From: Cryptomeria japonica
Taxonomy: Eukaryota > Streptophyta > Pinopsida > Cupressales > Cupressaceae
Assembly: GCF_030272615.1 (NCBI RefSeq)
Contig: NC_081408.1
Location: 614,597,976 to 614,661,975 of the forward strand
Reading direction: 5' to 3'
Length of the DNA stretch: 64,000 bases
Below the pieces are notes generated by a model. The model was not told the DNA's origin. It saw only the letters and a program-made list of their open reading frames with translations, and searched no databases. Below are positions 34,040 to 45,882 of this stretch, piece by piece. Position 1 is the first letter of the stretch. Every line of letters begins with the position of its first letter. The translations under genes were made by a program, and so were the position numbers.

Positions 34040-37000
34040 ATGGCTTCTGCATCTCATGATAGCTCTAGTGCAACTATTGATTCTATGGACTTCATTAAGA
34101 AAAAGTCAAAATACAATGCCTTGTCTGAAGTACCAGCTGGTGTTATAGTAGAAGAAGATATTTCTGGTTACATAGACTATAAAATCGAAGACCTAGGGTC
34201 TCTTGTAATCCATTCCCAGCTAAGCTTATTTTGTGGAAAGGATAAGAAGATTAAACCAGAATTCAACATTCTAGAAAAGAAGAAACTTCAAAATGTAGTT
34301 TACTTTCTTGAAGAATTTTTGGATGATCACATTCGCATTATTCTAAGCAGGGTGCACAGTGACAAGATGTAACTAGAGCGGATGCATGATATCACACTTG
34401 AAGCGATTCATGCCATCACCGGTTTTTGTAATACAGGGGAAGTGCCAGCCCTAAGGAAGGTCAACAAGACTAAAATGTCCAAGCTTACCGGTTCAATGAA
34501 GCGACTCACGTGGTATGACCATCAACTCAATCAAGGACTATCTGGTTAAGTATGCCTGCATGGTGATAGGTTACCAGACGTTCTCTGCTAGTAGAATTAA
34601 TTCTGTCTCTGCTATAGTGGTAAATGCCACTTACAAGATGATCAAGGAAGATGCATCGTTTGATCTATGCACCTGTATGCAAAGACAACTTATGTTGAAT
34701 CTTAAGTCGATCAAATAGGACAATGCACTAAGATTCAAGTTCAAACAACTACTAGTTGGGTTGTTCTTTTACTTTCAAGGCTACTTTCCAGGAGTAGGTG
34801 ACATTCAGTGGTTTGCCGACCAACCGGTGACAAAACAAATCAAGGAGAGCCTACAAGCGGTTGGAACCGGTTATCCGGAAGCATTGAACAAATACTTTGA
34901 TGAGTTTAGATGCAAGATGAGCCAAAGGATAAGAATATCCGGTGATTTAGTAAAAAAGTATGAGGAAGACATCTTCTTCACCATCAAAGTGGATGAATGC
35001 ATAATGGAGGTCGTTGAACCTAGGCAGGAAGAAGTAGAGCCTATGGGCTATGAGGTAATGAATGATATGTTGGACGAGTATGCTTCCACCCTAATTGCCT
35101 CACCCCTTGATCCTAAGGCAAAAAGAACCGACACCTATTTGGAAAGGGTTACACTGGTTGCGGAACCCTCAGAAAAGAAAGGAAAGGCAGTGCCTTCAAC
35201 ATCAACACTGGTTACTGCAGCCAGTCCTAAAGTGACCAAGCGGTCACCAGTTAAGAAGAAACCAAAAGCAGCACCTGCAAAAGTCTTCAAGAGGAAGCGG
35301 AAGACAAAAAGAAATACACCTGACTCAGAAGAAATTGTGTCAGAAGAACTGCCTAAGAAGAAGACTAGGCAAACAAAGAAAAAGACAAAGAATGAGCCGA
35401 CATCATCTGCACCGGTAAATATTGATATTTTTTCTTACAAACCTTTGAAACATTGTCAAAGAACTATAAAGAATATTAGGAGAAAAGTGCTAAATGATTT
35501 AATTGATTGTTTTGATGACTCAATAATGAAGAAAAAGAAGAAGTTGAACAGGAAATCATTAAGTATTTGTGTGTTAATGACCGGTCGCCTTCAGAAATTA
35601 GATCTGAGAGACTGGATTCTTTGTATAATTCTTTAGACAATAAATGATGCATTGCCATAGAAAAGGAACATGAAATGAGGGAGGAAATATTTGCTCAACA
35701 TTTTCCTGATGTATCAAATTTAGAACTTTTCAAAGTTATGAATAAATACAAAGGCCTCTTCTTCATGAGAAGAAGAAGACTCCTGTTACTGGAAGGAAAG
35801 GGTCATGAAGTGATCAAGGATACACATACTCATGCTCAAGAATCTCTTAAGATGCATCAAGTGGTTGAAGCCAACAGAAAAGCTGAGCAAGAACCAGAAA
35901 CTGGCAAACCGGATGAGGTGTATAATAGTGAAGAAGAACCGGTCACATAACAAATGGACCCGATTGATGTTCATGCCTTAGATGGTGAAAATGTCGCTCA
36001 GGATACACCATCAAAAGGAACATGATAGGAAAAGAAGGCTGAAGAAGAAAAGAAGCAACATGAAGCTGAAAAGAAGAAACAGGTAGATGAAGAGGATAAG
36101 AGAAAAGAAGAGGATAAGAGGAAAGAGGGAGTGGATAAGAGAAAAGAGGAGAAAAAGAAGAAAGAGGAAGAGGATAAAAGAAAAGAAGAGGAGAAGAAGA
36201 GAAAAGAAGAGGAAAATAAGAAACAAGAGGAAGAGAGGAAGAAGGAAGAGGAAAAGAAAGAAGAGGAGAAGCGGAAAGAAGAAGAGAAGAAATAGGAAGA
36301 GGAAAAGAGGAAGAAGGAAGAGGAGAAGAAGAAGGATGAAGAAGAGAAGAAGTGAAAAGATGAAGAGAAGAGACAAGTAGAAGAGAAAAGAAAGAAAGAA
36401 GAAGAGGATCAGAGGAAGGCTCAAGAAGACTAGGAAAAAGCCAAGGACAAGGAAGCAGCAGAAAAGATCACATAGGTGGAGACTCCAATGGCAACCGATA
36501 GTCAGGCTAAACAGGCTGCAATTACCAGTCCTATTGACCTCCAGTCTGCAAATGAATCGGAGCTGTTGCAGAGCATTAAGCTTGCTCAAGAGAGATTGGA
36601 TGCTCTAAGGAGGAAAAAGGAGGAAGATGTTATCCAAACTACTATGGAAACACTTACCAGTTTGATATTCGGTACGAACCTTCCCAGTACCGATTCCTCA
36701 CTTGCATAATTGAAGCTCCTATGCACAGTTGTAGAAGACTAGGTGCAAAGATTGGAAGAGGTCACAGAAGCAAATGCCAAGAAGGCACATCAAAAGGCTC
36801 TAGACACTGCCCTGGTGAGAAAGCTAACAGAGCTCTAGTTTGATCTCCAAAAGGCACAAAAGGCCATTAGAGATGCAATGAATGAGGGCAATCTTCTACT
36901 CACCAAGATTTGCCAACCTCATTTATTTTGTGATGATGTGCTCACTCAGAAGGACAAATTGCAATCTGATATGCAGTCATTTATTAGCACCTTCAAGATG

Positions 37001-37342
37001 CCCTATGACTCCTTCTCCACCTATGGACAAACTGTTCATTGGCTTCAACTGCAGTCTACAAGACTAAAGGCAGAGATAAGCAACCTGACATGAAATTTGT
37101 ATGAACTTCAACTGGTCCTACTGCCAAGACTACAAATTCTCCAGAAGTGCTATCTAAATCTTGATGCCCTAATGGTCACTCAAGAGATGAGCACAATAGA
37201 CGCCATGGAAGAACATGTCTCCCAGATGTAGACAAAGAAAGAGGTGGCTACCTCCCTACTTGACTCATGGTCCCTATCCATGAAGTAATTTTTGCAAGAC
37301 TTTAAATCAGTTTTTGACAAGTTTTACTCATTACTGTCATAA
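34040..37342 (+). pseudogene. E2 ORF2: long charged protein of unknown function, frameshifted
   Basis: Starts at ATG 34040 (MASAS...), as E5 ORF2 starts MAS. The frame is 34040-34372 and on to about 34510, then 34515-35636, then 35675-37342, with stops at 34370, 34716 and several after 35948. Shared landmarks with E5: LSRVHSDKM, GYQTFSASRINSV, LFFYFQGYFPGV, KKYEEDIFFTIKVDE and EPMGYEVMNDM. A Lys-rich stretch (about 35230-35400) looks like nuclear localisation sequence. A long Glu/Lys/Arg helix follows (about 36030-36440) and then a Leu-rich coiled-coil end finishing KSVFDKFYSLLS. I recognise no enzyme. It is conserved between two diverged elements, so it was probably once functional. Confidence 0.75.
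36030..36450 (+). repeat. Purine-rich GAA/GAG tract in E2 ORF2
   Basis: About 400 bp in which the + strand is almost all A and G. It encodes a Glu/Lys/Arg-only helix in the ORF2 frame. Long ORFs read on either strand in other frames here are by-products. Confidence 0.88.
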
Positions 37343-37602
37343 ACATTTATTATTTTATACTAATGAAACATGGGTTAGTCTGCAATATTTTTTTTGTCAT
37401 TGTTGGCAAAGGGGGAGAAGTATATAAATTTTGATGTTTTGATCTATACTTTCATGTTATTTCTGTTAAGAAGTAGTATATATTGCATTTTCTGCAAAAG
37501 GGATAGTGTATATGCTTAGGGGGAGTAATTTTGATTATGGCATATTTCTTTATTGTAAAAAACTTAGATGTCAAAGTTTTCCTAAGTGTTGCCATCAATT
37601 CC
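37343..37602 (+). other. E2 3' untranslated region
   Basis: No gene. Has two extra GGGGGAG tracts (about 37410 and 37520), like the C1 3' region. Confidence 0.6.
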
Positions 37603-37614
37603 AAAGGGGGAGAT
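37603..37614 (+). other. E2 polypurine tract
   Basis: AAAGGGGGAGAT immediately before the 3' LTR. Confidence 0.92.
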
Positions 37615-38772
37615 TGTTGGTATTTTTGATGATTATGTTGTGATTGTCATTGATGGACACACACTTTCTATGAGATCACTTTTTGTATGTATGAGTTAAA
37701 GCTCAACCGGTATTTGTTCCAACTGGTATGATGTATTATAGTCTTTAGACTATTGGTGTTTTGCAGAAAGTGTTTACCGATCTGAAGCAGTATGAAGACC
37801 CCAAGCAGTTTGAGGATCTTAAGCGGTACGAAGGAACAAAGCGGCACAACTCATATTTCCCAGTCTTCATTTTGTCAAATCGGCAACCAGTATTTTTCTT
37901 AAACTGATATTCTGTATGAACCGGTAATACTCTGTGATGAGTTACCATCCATTGATTGTTTGGTGGTGCCGACACTTTAACGATGCTTTTTGTGTCGCGT
38001 TACCAAATATTTCTAGATGCATTAAACCTAGGAAATTGTATTATAATCCTATTGGACCGACATGAAATTAGATTACTTTATAAGGACATCATGTCTAGGG
38101 TTTTAGGTTGTTGCTAGGGTTTAAGGTGGTTGAAGAGTTTTTGTAAGTGCGAACATAGAAGAAAAGTTCAGGTTTGTGAGAGAAAGTAGAGAGTGAATGT
38201 GTTGAAGACTGAAGTAATGCTGGAATGCATTAGAAACAAGCTATCAAGGATCTAACCAAGCAATCTGTGCTATTTGCTAGATCACTCACTTGTTGATTAC
38301 TCACATCTTCGACAAGTTTGAAGCCCTTAACCGGGTAGGCCCAAAAAGCCTTTTGTAAATCCTCTAACAAGGTGGTTCACATCTATGGATCTAAAATTCT
38401 CTAGCAAGGTAGTCTTTAATTTGACTTATCTCCTAACAAAGATTGAGATTCCTAACAGAATCTATTATGGTAAAGAACATTGTATGACCTTAACCGGTTT
38501 GACCTTAACCGATCTAGTTCCTATTCTGTAGATAGTTACTTGTGAGTTTCATCTCACCGTGGTTTTTTTTACATTTGGGTTTCCATGTCAAAATCTCTTG
38601 TGTTATGGTGTTTGTGCTTTTGTGGGTGAATGCATTATTTTCTATATGGTTTGCATGTGTGCTAATCAGTTTCTTTGCTAAATTGTTTTACCAGTTTACT
38701 GGTAGTCTATTAAAGTGTTTAAGTACAAATATTTTTAGCATACTAATTCACCCCCCCTCTTAGTATTCATCA
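37615..38772 (+). repeat. E2 3' LTR
   Basis: 1158 bp, TGTTGGTATT to TAGTATTCATCA, followed by the aaagc target copy at 38773-38777. Confidence 0.94.
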
Positions 38773-38777
38773 AAAGC

Positions 38778-39669
38778 TACCTGGTAAAGGGATTTTCCAT
38801 CTACTAAAATGGTTAGAAGTCAACAGGTAATACACTGATCTGATAACAACACTCAATGCCAAGGCAGATCTACTTTAGTTCCTTTACATTTGCAATCACA
38901 CTCTACAGATCTCTACTCACTACACCGGTCTGGCAAGAATCAAGTATCTCTTCACTTGGATACACACATAACATTTGCCAACAACTTCACAATGCAAATC
39001 ATCATCAACCTTATAGACAACAATTAGGTGGGTAGCCAAAACCTAAAACCCTAAGCATCTAGGTTAACAACACAGTCGGTCCAATCTTGACCGTTCAATC
39101 ACATTACGTAGGATAAAGCAATCTTGAACAAATATCAAGACGTTCTCCATCATCCATTCTTCACCACTTCTGGAAGCTGATAACCCATCACACGCTCTCC
39201 TCTGTCTACTAAGATTTTGCACATTCCCGAGGTGGATAGAATCAATCTTCTTCATGCAAGATCCTCAAGGAAATTATTCACGCGCACAAGGCTGACGTGG
39301 CAACGTGATCTCATCTTCATTTCAATGCTAACTCATCACATAATATCATTGATCGAATGACACATACTTGGAATGCATCAATCAAAAACCCTAAAGTTGA
39401 GACTACCAACCAGTAGTCATATCAAATGAAACCTCGATACAAACTTTGCAAATACCAGTTCACATTCCAACATACCGATTCACTTTGTGCATATACTAGT
39501 TCATTCCATCATATCTATTCACACTTCATCATACCGCTCCACTTGTACCATCATACCGGTTCACTTGCCAGATTGCTTACTTCAATATACCAGTTCATAC
39601 TTCAGCATATTAACATCAATAACAACATACAATATCATCATGTCATCCAACTCTGCACATATGCCAACA
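38778..39669 (-). repeat. E3 3' LTR, segment right of E2
   Basis: Continues the LTR after E2 and ends ATGCCAACA, that is TGTTGGCAT on the reverse strand. It includes about 307 bp (roughly 38925-39232) that the right LTR lacks. Confidence 0.92.
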
Positions 39670-39682
39670 ATCTCCGCCTTTG
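39670..39682 (-). other. E3 polypurine tract
   Basis: Reverse strand CAAAGGCGGAGAT, one G-to-C change from the C1/E2 type, adjoining the LTR. Confidence 0.85.
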
Positions 39683-39934
39683 GCATTGATGGCAATATAC
39701 AAAGATATCTCTTTGCCTCACATCTTCTCCCCAATCTTTTCTATATTGTATGTCTTCAATGCTGCAGATATCTTCTCTGCTTCACATCTTCTCCCCCTTT
39801 GACAACAATGCCAAAGTGGAGGCACAAACATCCATGTTCCACTATGCTACTCCTCTGAGAAGTAGCATCCTTCAACACACCAATCCTAAAAAGATTTGAC
39901 AATGCAATACCTGACTGATGTGGAGCATATACCT

Positions 39935-41280
39935 TTAGTTCACCTCTTGAAGGAGCAACACCCCTAATTCACCTCTTAAATAGGTAAATGTAGCCTTCGG
40001 TAGAGGCTTGGTGAATATATCTGCTAACTGCTCCTTACTGGAAACATGTTCCAATACAACCTCTTTGTTTTGACCTTTCTCCCTCAAGAAATGATACTTG
40101 AGCTCGAAGTGCTTGGTTATAGCATGCAATACTGGATTCTTGGAAATATTAATTGCACTTGTGTTGTCATAAAATATACTCACCGATTCAGATACAGGTA
40201 CTTTGAAACCACTTAATACATGCTTCATCCAAATTGTCTAAGTGTAGTTCATAAATGCTGCTACATATTCTGCTTCTGTTGTAGACTGAGAGATACAACT
40301 CTGCTTCTTACTCATCCATGAGACTAGTCTTCCACTGAGAAAGAATGTACCACTCGTTGTGCTCTTCCGGTCATCCACATTACCAGCCCAATCGGCATCT
40401 GTAAACACTTTGAGATTTAAATCATTACTGTATGGATACCACAATCCATAATCTATAGTTCCCTTTAGATATCTAAGAATCTGCTTGACTGCTACCAAGT
40501 GGGATTCTCTTGGACTTTTCTAAAAATGTGCAACAATGCCCACTACATGTGCAATGTTCAGTCTGCTGTGTACTACATAGTGCAACTGCAACTTACCAAT
40601 CATTGACCGGTAATATTTCTTATTCACCAACACCGAGTCATCTTCTTTTGATAATTTACAACCGGTCATCATCGGTGTACCAACCGGTTTGCTTTATTCC
40701 ATGCCAAAAGTCTTCACACCTCTTTGACATACTTGGATTGAGTGATAAAGATACCATCTTTCATTTGTTGAATCTGTAGTCCAATGAAGAACTTAATCTG
40801 TCCAATTAGTGACATCTCAAATTCCTTCTTCATTTCATCTGCAAATGCATGACTCATCTTGTCATCTTCACCAAAAATTATGTCATCAACAAACACTTCA
40901 CATATCAGAATCTGATCTCCTTCCAACTTCAAATAGATATTGCTATCTTCACTTGTTCTTTCAAATCCAATATTCACAAGATGTGAGTGTAAACATTCAT
41001 ACCATTCTCTAGGTGCTTGCTTCAATCCATACAAGGCTTTATGTAGCCTACACACCATATCACTGTCTTCTGATAGGGCAAACCCATCCGGTTTCTCTAT
41101 ATACACTTCCTCTTCAAGTATTCCATTCAAGAATGGAGATTTCACATCCATCTGATACACTTTGAATCCCTTGAAGGCTACATATGCAAGTAGCATTCGA
41201 ACTCCTTCCAATCTAGTTACTAGAGAAAAGGTTTCTCCATAGTCTTCTCCTTCTTCTTGAGCATATCCTTTACATACCAA
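39935..41280 (-). pseudogene. pol: E3 reverse transcriptase and RNase H
   Basis: Reverse strand, frames 41280-40714, 40498-40238 and 40228-39935. [26 protein letters not shown] and [11 protein letters not shown], then [22 protein letters not shown]. After a frameshift near 40500-40714, RNase H: FTDADWAGNVDDRKSTTSG, SWMSKKQSCISQSTTEAEYVAA (acidic residues present). Past an in-frame stop at 40238 come FYDNTSAINISKNPVLHA and LADIFTKPLPKATF. It ends near 39935, about 250 bp before the polypurine tract. Frameshifted relative to the integrase part. Confidence 0.92.
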
Positions 41281-41404
41281 TCTTGCTTTGTTTTTTTATC
41301 ACTGTCCCATCTTCATTCAACTTGTTTCTAAAAACCCATTTGGTGCCAATAACATTTTTATGCTTCGGTTTGGGTACCAAAGACCATGTACCATTCTTTT
41401 CTAT

Positions 41405-43073
41405 CTAGTCAAGTTCCTCTTCCATAGCCTTAATCCAGTCTTCATCTTTGTGTGCCTCTTTAAATGTTTTGGGCTCAAATTCAAAAATCATGCAAGAACT
41501 TTCTCTGACCTTTCTTCTTGTAAGAATTCCTGCATCCTTATCTCCTATGATCTTCTTTGGATCATGATGCAACTTTACATACCTAGGAATGATCTTAACT
41601 GATTCCTCTTGCTTTTCTTTTTCATCCTCATCTTCATCATCATCTACATCAACATCTACTAGTGTAGGAGCATTGTTACTTGTACTTGGTTGTTTTGCAA
41701 CCGGATCCCAGAAGATTACATCCGGTTCATCTACCGCTCGCTTATTGCCGGTTTCCTTAGGTTTCTCAAAGGTTTCATCAACTCTAACATTGATACTTTG
41801 AACAGTTCTCTGAGTCCTATTGTTAAAACACTTGCAAGCTTTTCTCTTGGTGGAATAACCTAGGAATATTCCTTCATCACATTTTGCATCAAACTTGCTT
41901 TGTTGTTCACTTCTCTTAATATAACACTTTCTACCAAACACTCTAAAGTAGCTAACTATAGGAGTCTTACCAGTCCAATACAAATAAGGAGTTTTATCCT
42001 TACCTTTCTTGATGAGTACCCGGTTCATAGTGAAGACTGCAGTGCTCACTGCTTCTCTCCAGAAAGTGTGAGCAACCTTCCCTTGAATCAACATCGTTCT
42101 GGCTGCTTCAACTATAGTCCAGTTGTTCCTTTCTGCTAGGTCATTCTACTGTGGAGTCCGGGGGGTAGACAATTGCCTCTTGATGCCATTCTCTTCACAG
42201 TACTTATTGAACTCACTAGAAGTGAACTCACCTCCTTGGTCGGTTCTAAGGCATTTCATCCTCTTATCGCTTTCCTTTTCAACTAGTGCTCTGAAGGCTT
42301 TGAACTTTCCAAAAGCTTCAGACTTGTCTTTCAAGAATGTGACCCACATCATTCTTGAGCAATCAACAGTAAGAATCATAAAGTACCTATCTCTTTGAAC
42401 ACTCCTAGTTTTCATAGGACCACACAAATCAGTATGCACAAGATCAAGTAAATTATTTGTTGTGAAAGATTTACCTTTGAAGTTTGAGGAAGACATTTTC
42501 CCCAGTTGACATTCTCTACACAAAGAATTCTCCGATTTGTTCAGCATAGGAAATCCTCTAATTGCCTTGATCTTACTGGCCTTCACAATATTATCAAAAT
42601 TTACATGGCAAAGTCTCCTATGCCATATCCAACTGTCATCAAACTTAGCCATTAGACATTGACTGATATTTGTATTTAACTGAAATAAGTTACCTTTGGT
42701 CTGCATACCGGTGGCCATCAGTTCACCACTCTTTCCTTTTATTTTGCACACCATCTTTGAATTCCAGAGTGAGTCCTTTATCATTTAGCTGAGCAACACT
42801 CAAAAGGTTATTCTTGAGACCTTCTATCGAATACACATTATCAACACTGCTTTTTCCATTTAGAGAGATGGACCCTTTGCCTTTTACCATACATGGTGCA
42901 TCATTACCAAATCGGACTACACCTCCATCATACTCTTCAAGTGATAGAAAATTTCTCCGATCACCAGTCATGTGGTGAGAATAACCACTATCAATAATCC
43001 ACTCATTAGAACTATCAAAGCAGGAGACAAGAGCATTCTTGTCTGACACATCTTCCTTAACAGCTACAAACAC
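41405..43073 (-). pseudogene. pol: E3 protease and integrase
   Basis: Frames 43073-42723, 42784-42146 and 42094-41405 on the reverse strand. Protease: WIIDSGYSHHMTGD. GAG-pre-integrase: WIWHRRLCHVNFD and CRECQLGKM. Integrase: HTDLCGP (Asp), LRTDQGGEF (Asp), then a stop inside TPQ-NDLAERNN (Glu). The C-terminal part (ARTMLIQGKVAHTFWREAV, FLGYSTKRKACKCFNN) runs into an acidic Asp/Glu linker at about 41590-41680 and the RT N-terminus (EDWIKAMEEELD). C1 lacks this last stretch. Two frameshifts and one stop. Confidence 0.92.
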
Positions 43074-43235
43074 TATGTCTTCACTTTCTTCATCTTCTGA
43101 TTCATCATCAGTGACACCTTCATCAACTGCAACAAGACAATTTCTCCTATTTCCTCCTTTGAACTTTTTAAACCTCTCCAGTTTGTCCTTATTATCACTA
43201 TTAGGATAGTTTACAGCAATGTGTCCTATCCTATT

Positions 43236-44038
43236 TCAAGAAAAGAATTTCAAAGGGAGCTTACCTCTGTATTTTCTAGTTCCCTTAGGAAGTCTCTTGG
43301 CTAGAAGAGCTTTACATTCCATCAGGATCTCCTCATCATCCATATCTCTGCTTTGTCTTGGTTCACAGCTGGTACTAGCTTCTTTTCCCTTTCTAAATAG
43401 TGCAACAGATGCTCTAAAGGTTGAATCAGTCTTCTGAACACTTCCATCATAACTATTTAGCTCATATGCAGTCAACTTAGCAATGATAGAATCAAGGGAT
43501 ACCTTTGTCTTGTCAATAGATCTCAACTCCTGAATAGCGGCAACCCTTATTGCATAGACCGATAATAAGGTTCTCAAAACTTTGCTAACAATGATGGAAT
43601 TATATCCATTGTACTTCCTACACTCTTGATGTCTCCAACAACAGTTTTAATCCTTATCCCATATTATTAAATGGTCTCTCCTTCAACCATCTGCTTGTCT
43701 TCAAACTTTCCTCTAAGGCTTTTTTCCTTATCTTGCTTCACATTCTCATCACTGCCATAGATAGACTCCAGAGTATCCCATACATCCTTGGGATTGTCTT
43801 TGTCTTGAACATCTATAAAATCAATATCAGATAGACTGCTGATAAGAGCTTCTATGACTTGCCCATTCTCTTGAATTTCTCTTCTTTGATCATCGGTGAG
43901 AGTACCGATAGGGACAACATAAGTATTCTCAACATAGTTCCAATGTTGAGCACCCATGCTTTTATTGTATATCTTCATTCTGTCCTTCCATATCTTAAAG
44001 TTATCTCTGTTGAACTTAGGACCTTCCCTCTTCATCAT
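43236..44038 (-). pseudogene. gag: E3 gag
   Basis: Starts at ATG 44038 on the reverse strand: copia Gag with FNRDNFKIWKDRMKIY and a DVWDTLESIYGS segment, ending at a stop at 43667. After a frameshift comes 43577-43236: VAAIQELRSIDKTKVSLDSIIAKLTAYEL. At its end the zinc knuckle is decayed: KFFS, a stop, then RIGHIAVNYP, with Cys positions lost. Confidence 0.88.
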
Positions 44039-44095
44039 TAGAATAGGATCTTTTCCTCAAGCGGTTAAGCTTATAGCACAGAGGACCTGGAGGAT

Positions 44096-44107
44096 GCTCT
44101 GATACCA
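44096..44107 (-). other. E3 primer binding site (initiator Met)
   Basis: Reverse strand TGGTATCAGAGC, next to the 5' LTR. Confidence 0.95.
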
Positions 44108-44109
44108 AT

Positions 44110-45320
44110 TGATGAATAATGATGAATAGTAATTAACCAGCAAATACTGAGAGGGGGGCGGGGTGAATCAGTATGGACAAAAACTTCTTCAACAACTTAA
44201 ACTACAAAGACTACACTGGTTGGCAAATAGTATCACCGATCTAAATCAGGGCACTATCGATAAAACACAGTGAGACTGTGAAAGACATAAACTGGTAACA
44301 CTTAGATCTTCCCAAAACCTAATATCTCATTTCCACTTCACCCATATGCTTAAGCAAGTAATACATTAGAAATATAATGACCACTGGATCAACATGCTTT
44401 ACCACTTAACAGAAAACACTAAGACATCACATGAAAAAGCATCACACATAACACACTACTTTTTTATGTGGAAACCCAACTGGGAAAAACCACGGTGGGG
44501 ATGAATACCCACAAGTTGTTCTTGAACTGTTCTGAAGTCTGCTTTGTTAGGAGCCTAGTCCGGTTAAGGACTTTACAACAGGTTCTGCTAGGAACCAATC
44601 CTGCTAGGGATCACCCAGTTAAGGGATGGCTAAATACCCGGTTATAGGTTAAAACCCTATTAAAGGTTACCTTGTCAGAGGATTTAAAGAACTCAATGAT
44701 TTTGAGACACCTTGTTAAAGGATTTACAAAAATCTTGTTAAAGCTACTCGGTAAAGGGATTTTTCAACTGCTGAAATGGTTAGAAGTCAACAGGTAATAC
44801 ACTGATCTGATAACAACACTCAACGCCAAGGCAGATCCACTTTAGTTCCTTTACATCTACAATCACACTTTGTAGATCTCTACTCACTAGAATCAATCTT
44901 CTTCATGCAATATCCTTAAGGAAATTCTTCACGCACATAAGGCTGACATGGCAACGCGATCTCATCTTCATTTCAATGCTAACTCATCACAAAATATCAT
45001 CGGTCAAATCACATATACTTGGAATGCATCAACCGGAAACCCTGAAGCTGAGACTACCAACCAGTAGTCATATCAAATGAAACCCCGATACAAACTTTGC
45101 AAATACTGGTTCATATTCCAACATACTGGTTCACTTTGTGCATATACCCGTTCATTCCAACATACCGGTTCACACTTCATCATATCGCTCCACTTGTACC
45201 ATCATACTGGTTCACTTGCCAGATCACTTACTTCAATATACTGGTTCATACTTCAGCATATTGACATCAATGACAACATACAATATCATTATGTCATCCA
45301 ACTCTACACATATGCCAACA
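44110..45320 (-). repeat. E3 5' LTR (307 bp shorter than 3' LTR)
   Basis: 1211 bp against 1518 bp in the split left copy. The gap lies at about 44889, between CTCTACTCACTA and GAATCAATCTTC. Followed by the agcta target copy at 45321-45325. Confidence 0.92.
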
Positions 45321-45325
45321 AGCTA

Positions 45326-45882
45326 TGACTCCTATAATGACTACCTTGAGATAAAATGAATGGCTAAGGCATCCAGATGATGAGATTAAGTTGGTGGTCA
45401 CTTCTTGGTTGTCTGAGTTCATGAGGATTATAACACCCCAAGAACCTTATGATGATGATAACATGAAAGAGGTTCTACAACTGGTTGTGGAGAGTTTACA
45501 TGAGTTGTATAATGTCAAAGATCCTATTTTTGGTAAGAGGGCTAAAGTCTTAGATATTATGGCATGGACTAGATCATTTGTCCTTATGTTGGATCTCCAA
45601 TGTGATTAGTTGATTCTTCAAATGTTCAATTGATTCATTGCTGAAATCAGGAAACACCATTCAGATAAGGTGGAGACAAATATGTTCAACATATTTTCCA
45701 TCATCTTAGATGAGGATGATGACTTCTATAAGCAATTGCAATCAGATTTGTTAGCTATTTGGAGAGAGGAGCCGATAGTCTCACCTTGTGCTTATAAGTT
45801 CTCTAAAGGGCTGATTGAGCATAAAATTGAAAGGTTCAGGGAACAAATGATTGAAAACGAACTAATCTCCATGGGTTTATAG
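45326..45882 (+). pseudogene. E4 captured PDS5-like fragment (cohesin regulator)
   Basis: One frame holds, across stops, AMTPIMTTLR, NEWLRHPDDEIKLVV, SEFMRIITPQEPYDDDNMKEV, a short LHELYNVKDPIFGKRAKVL part and TRSFVLMLDLQCD, then after stops at 45607 and about 45634 AEIRKHHSDKVETNMFNI and IILDEDDDF. The order and spacing follow the N-terminal region of plant PDS5 (ALTPLM, LFRHSDVDVKV, ISEITRITAPDAPYDDDQMKEV, VRSCVVMLDLECD, VLEESED). PDS5 is a HEAT-repeat protein that regulates sister-chromatid cohesion. No intron-like break is seen, which suits capture from RNA. The 3' part (WREEPIVSPCAYKFSKGLIEHKIERFREQMIENELISMGL, about 45745-45880) I do not recognise. Confidence 0.72.

Larger units (their letters stand above)
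31112..38772 (+). mobile_element. E2: pol-less copia-type LTR element nested in the E3 LTR
   Basis: LTRs 31112-32268 (1157 bp) and 37615-38772 (1158 bp), a primer site and an AAAGGGGGAGAT polypurine tract, with perfect aaagc target copies. The internal region encodes only two long ORFs: a coiled-coil protein with zinc knuckles and a long charged protein. There is no protease, integrase, RT or RNase H. The LTR ends and primer site match the copia type, so it was probably mobilised by copia enzymes in trans (inference). E5 is a diverged relative with the same plan. Confidence 0.93.
30486..45320 (-). mobile_element. E3: reverse-strand Ty1-copia retrotransposon nested in E4
   Basis: Perfect duplications agcta at 30481-30485 and 45321-45325. 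The 5' LTR is on the right (44110-45320) and the 3' LTR on the left (30486-31111 plus 38778-39669, split by E2). Between them on the reverse strand are an initiator-Met primer site, gag, protease, integrase, RT, RNase H and a polypurine tract. Without E2 it is about 7.2 kb. Protein motifs ([16 protein letters not shown]) are close to those of C1, but the LTRs are different. Several frameshifts and stops make it inactive. Confidence 0.94.

Noticed and set aside
36011-36589. 192-codon Leu/Phe-rich reverse-strand ORF, membrane-like
   Set aside because: It is the complement of the purine-rich tract in E2 ORF2, where the + strand frame fits the rest of ORF2.
39426-39858. Two overlapping + strand ORFs rich in His, Tyr and Ser
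   Set aside because: They lie in the E3 3' LTR, and a similar ORF appears in the other LTR (45077-45359). LTR sequence, not a gene.
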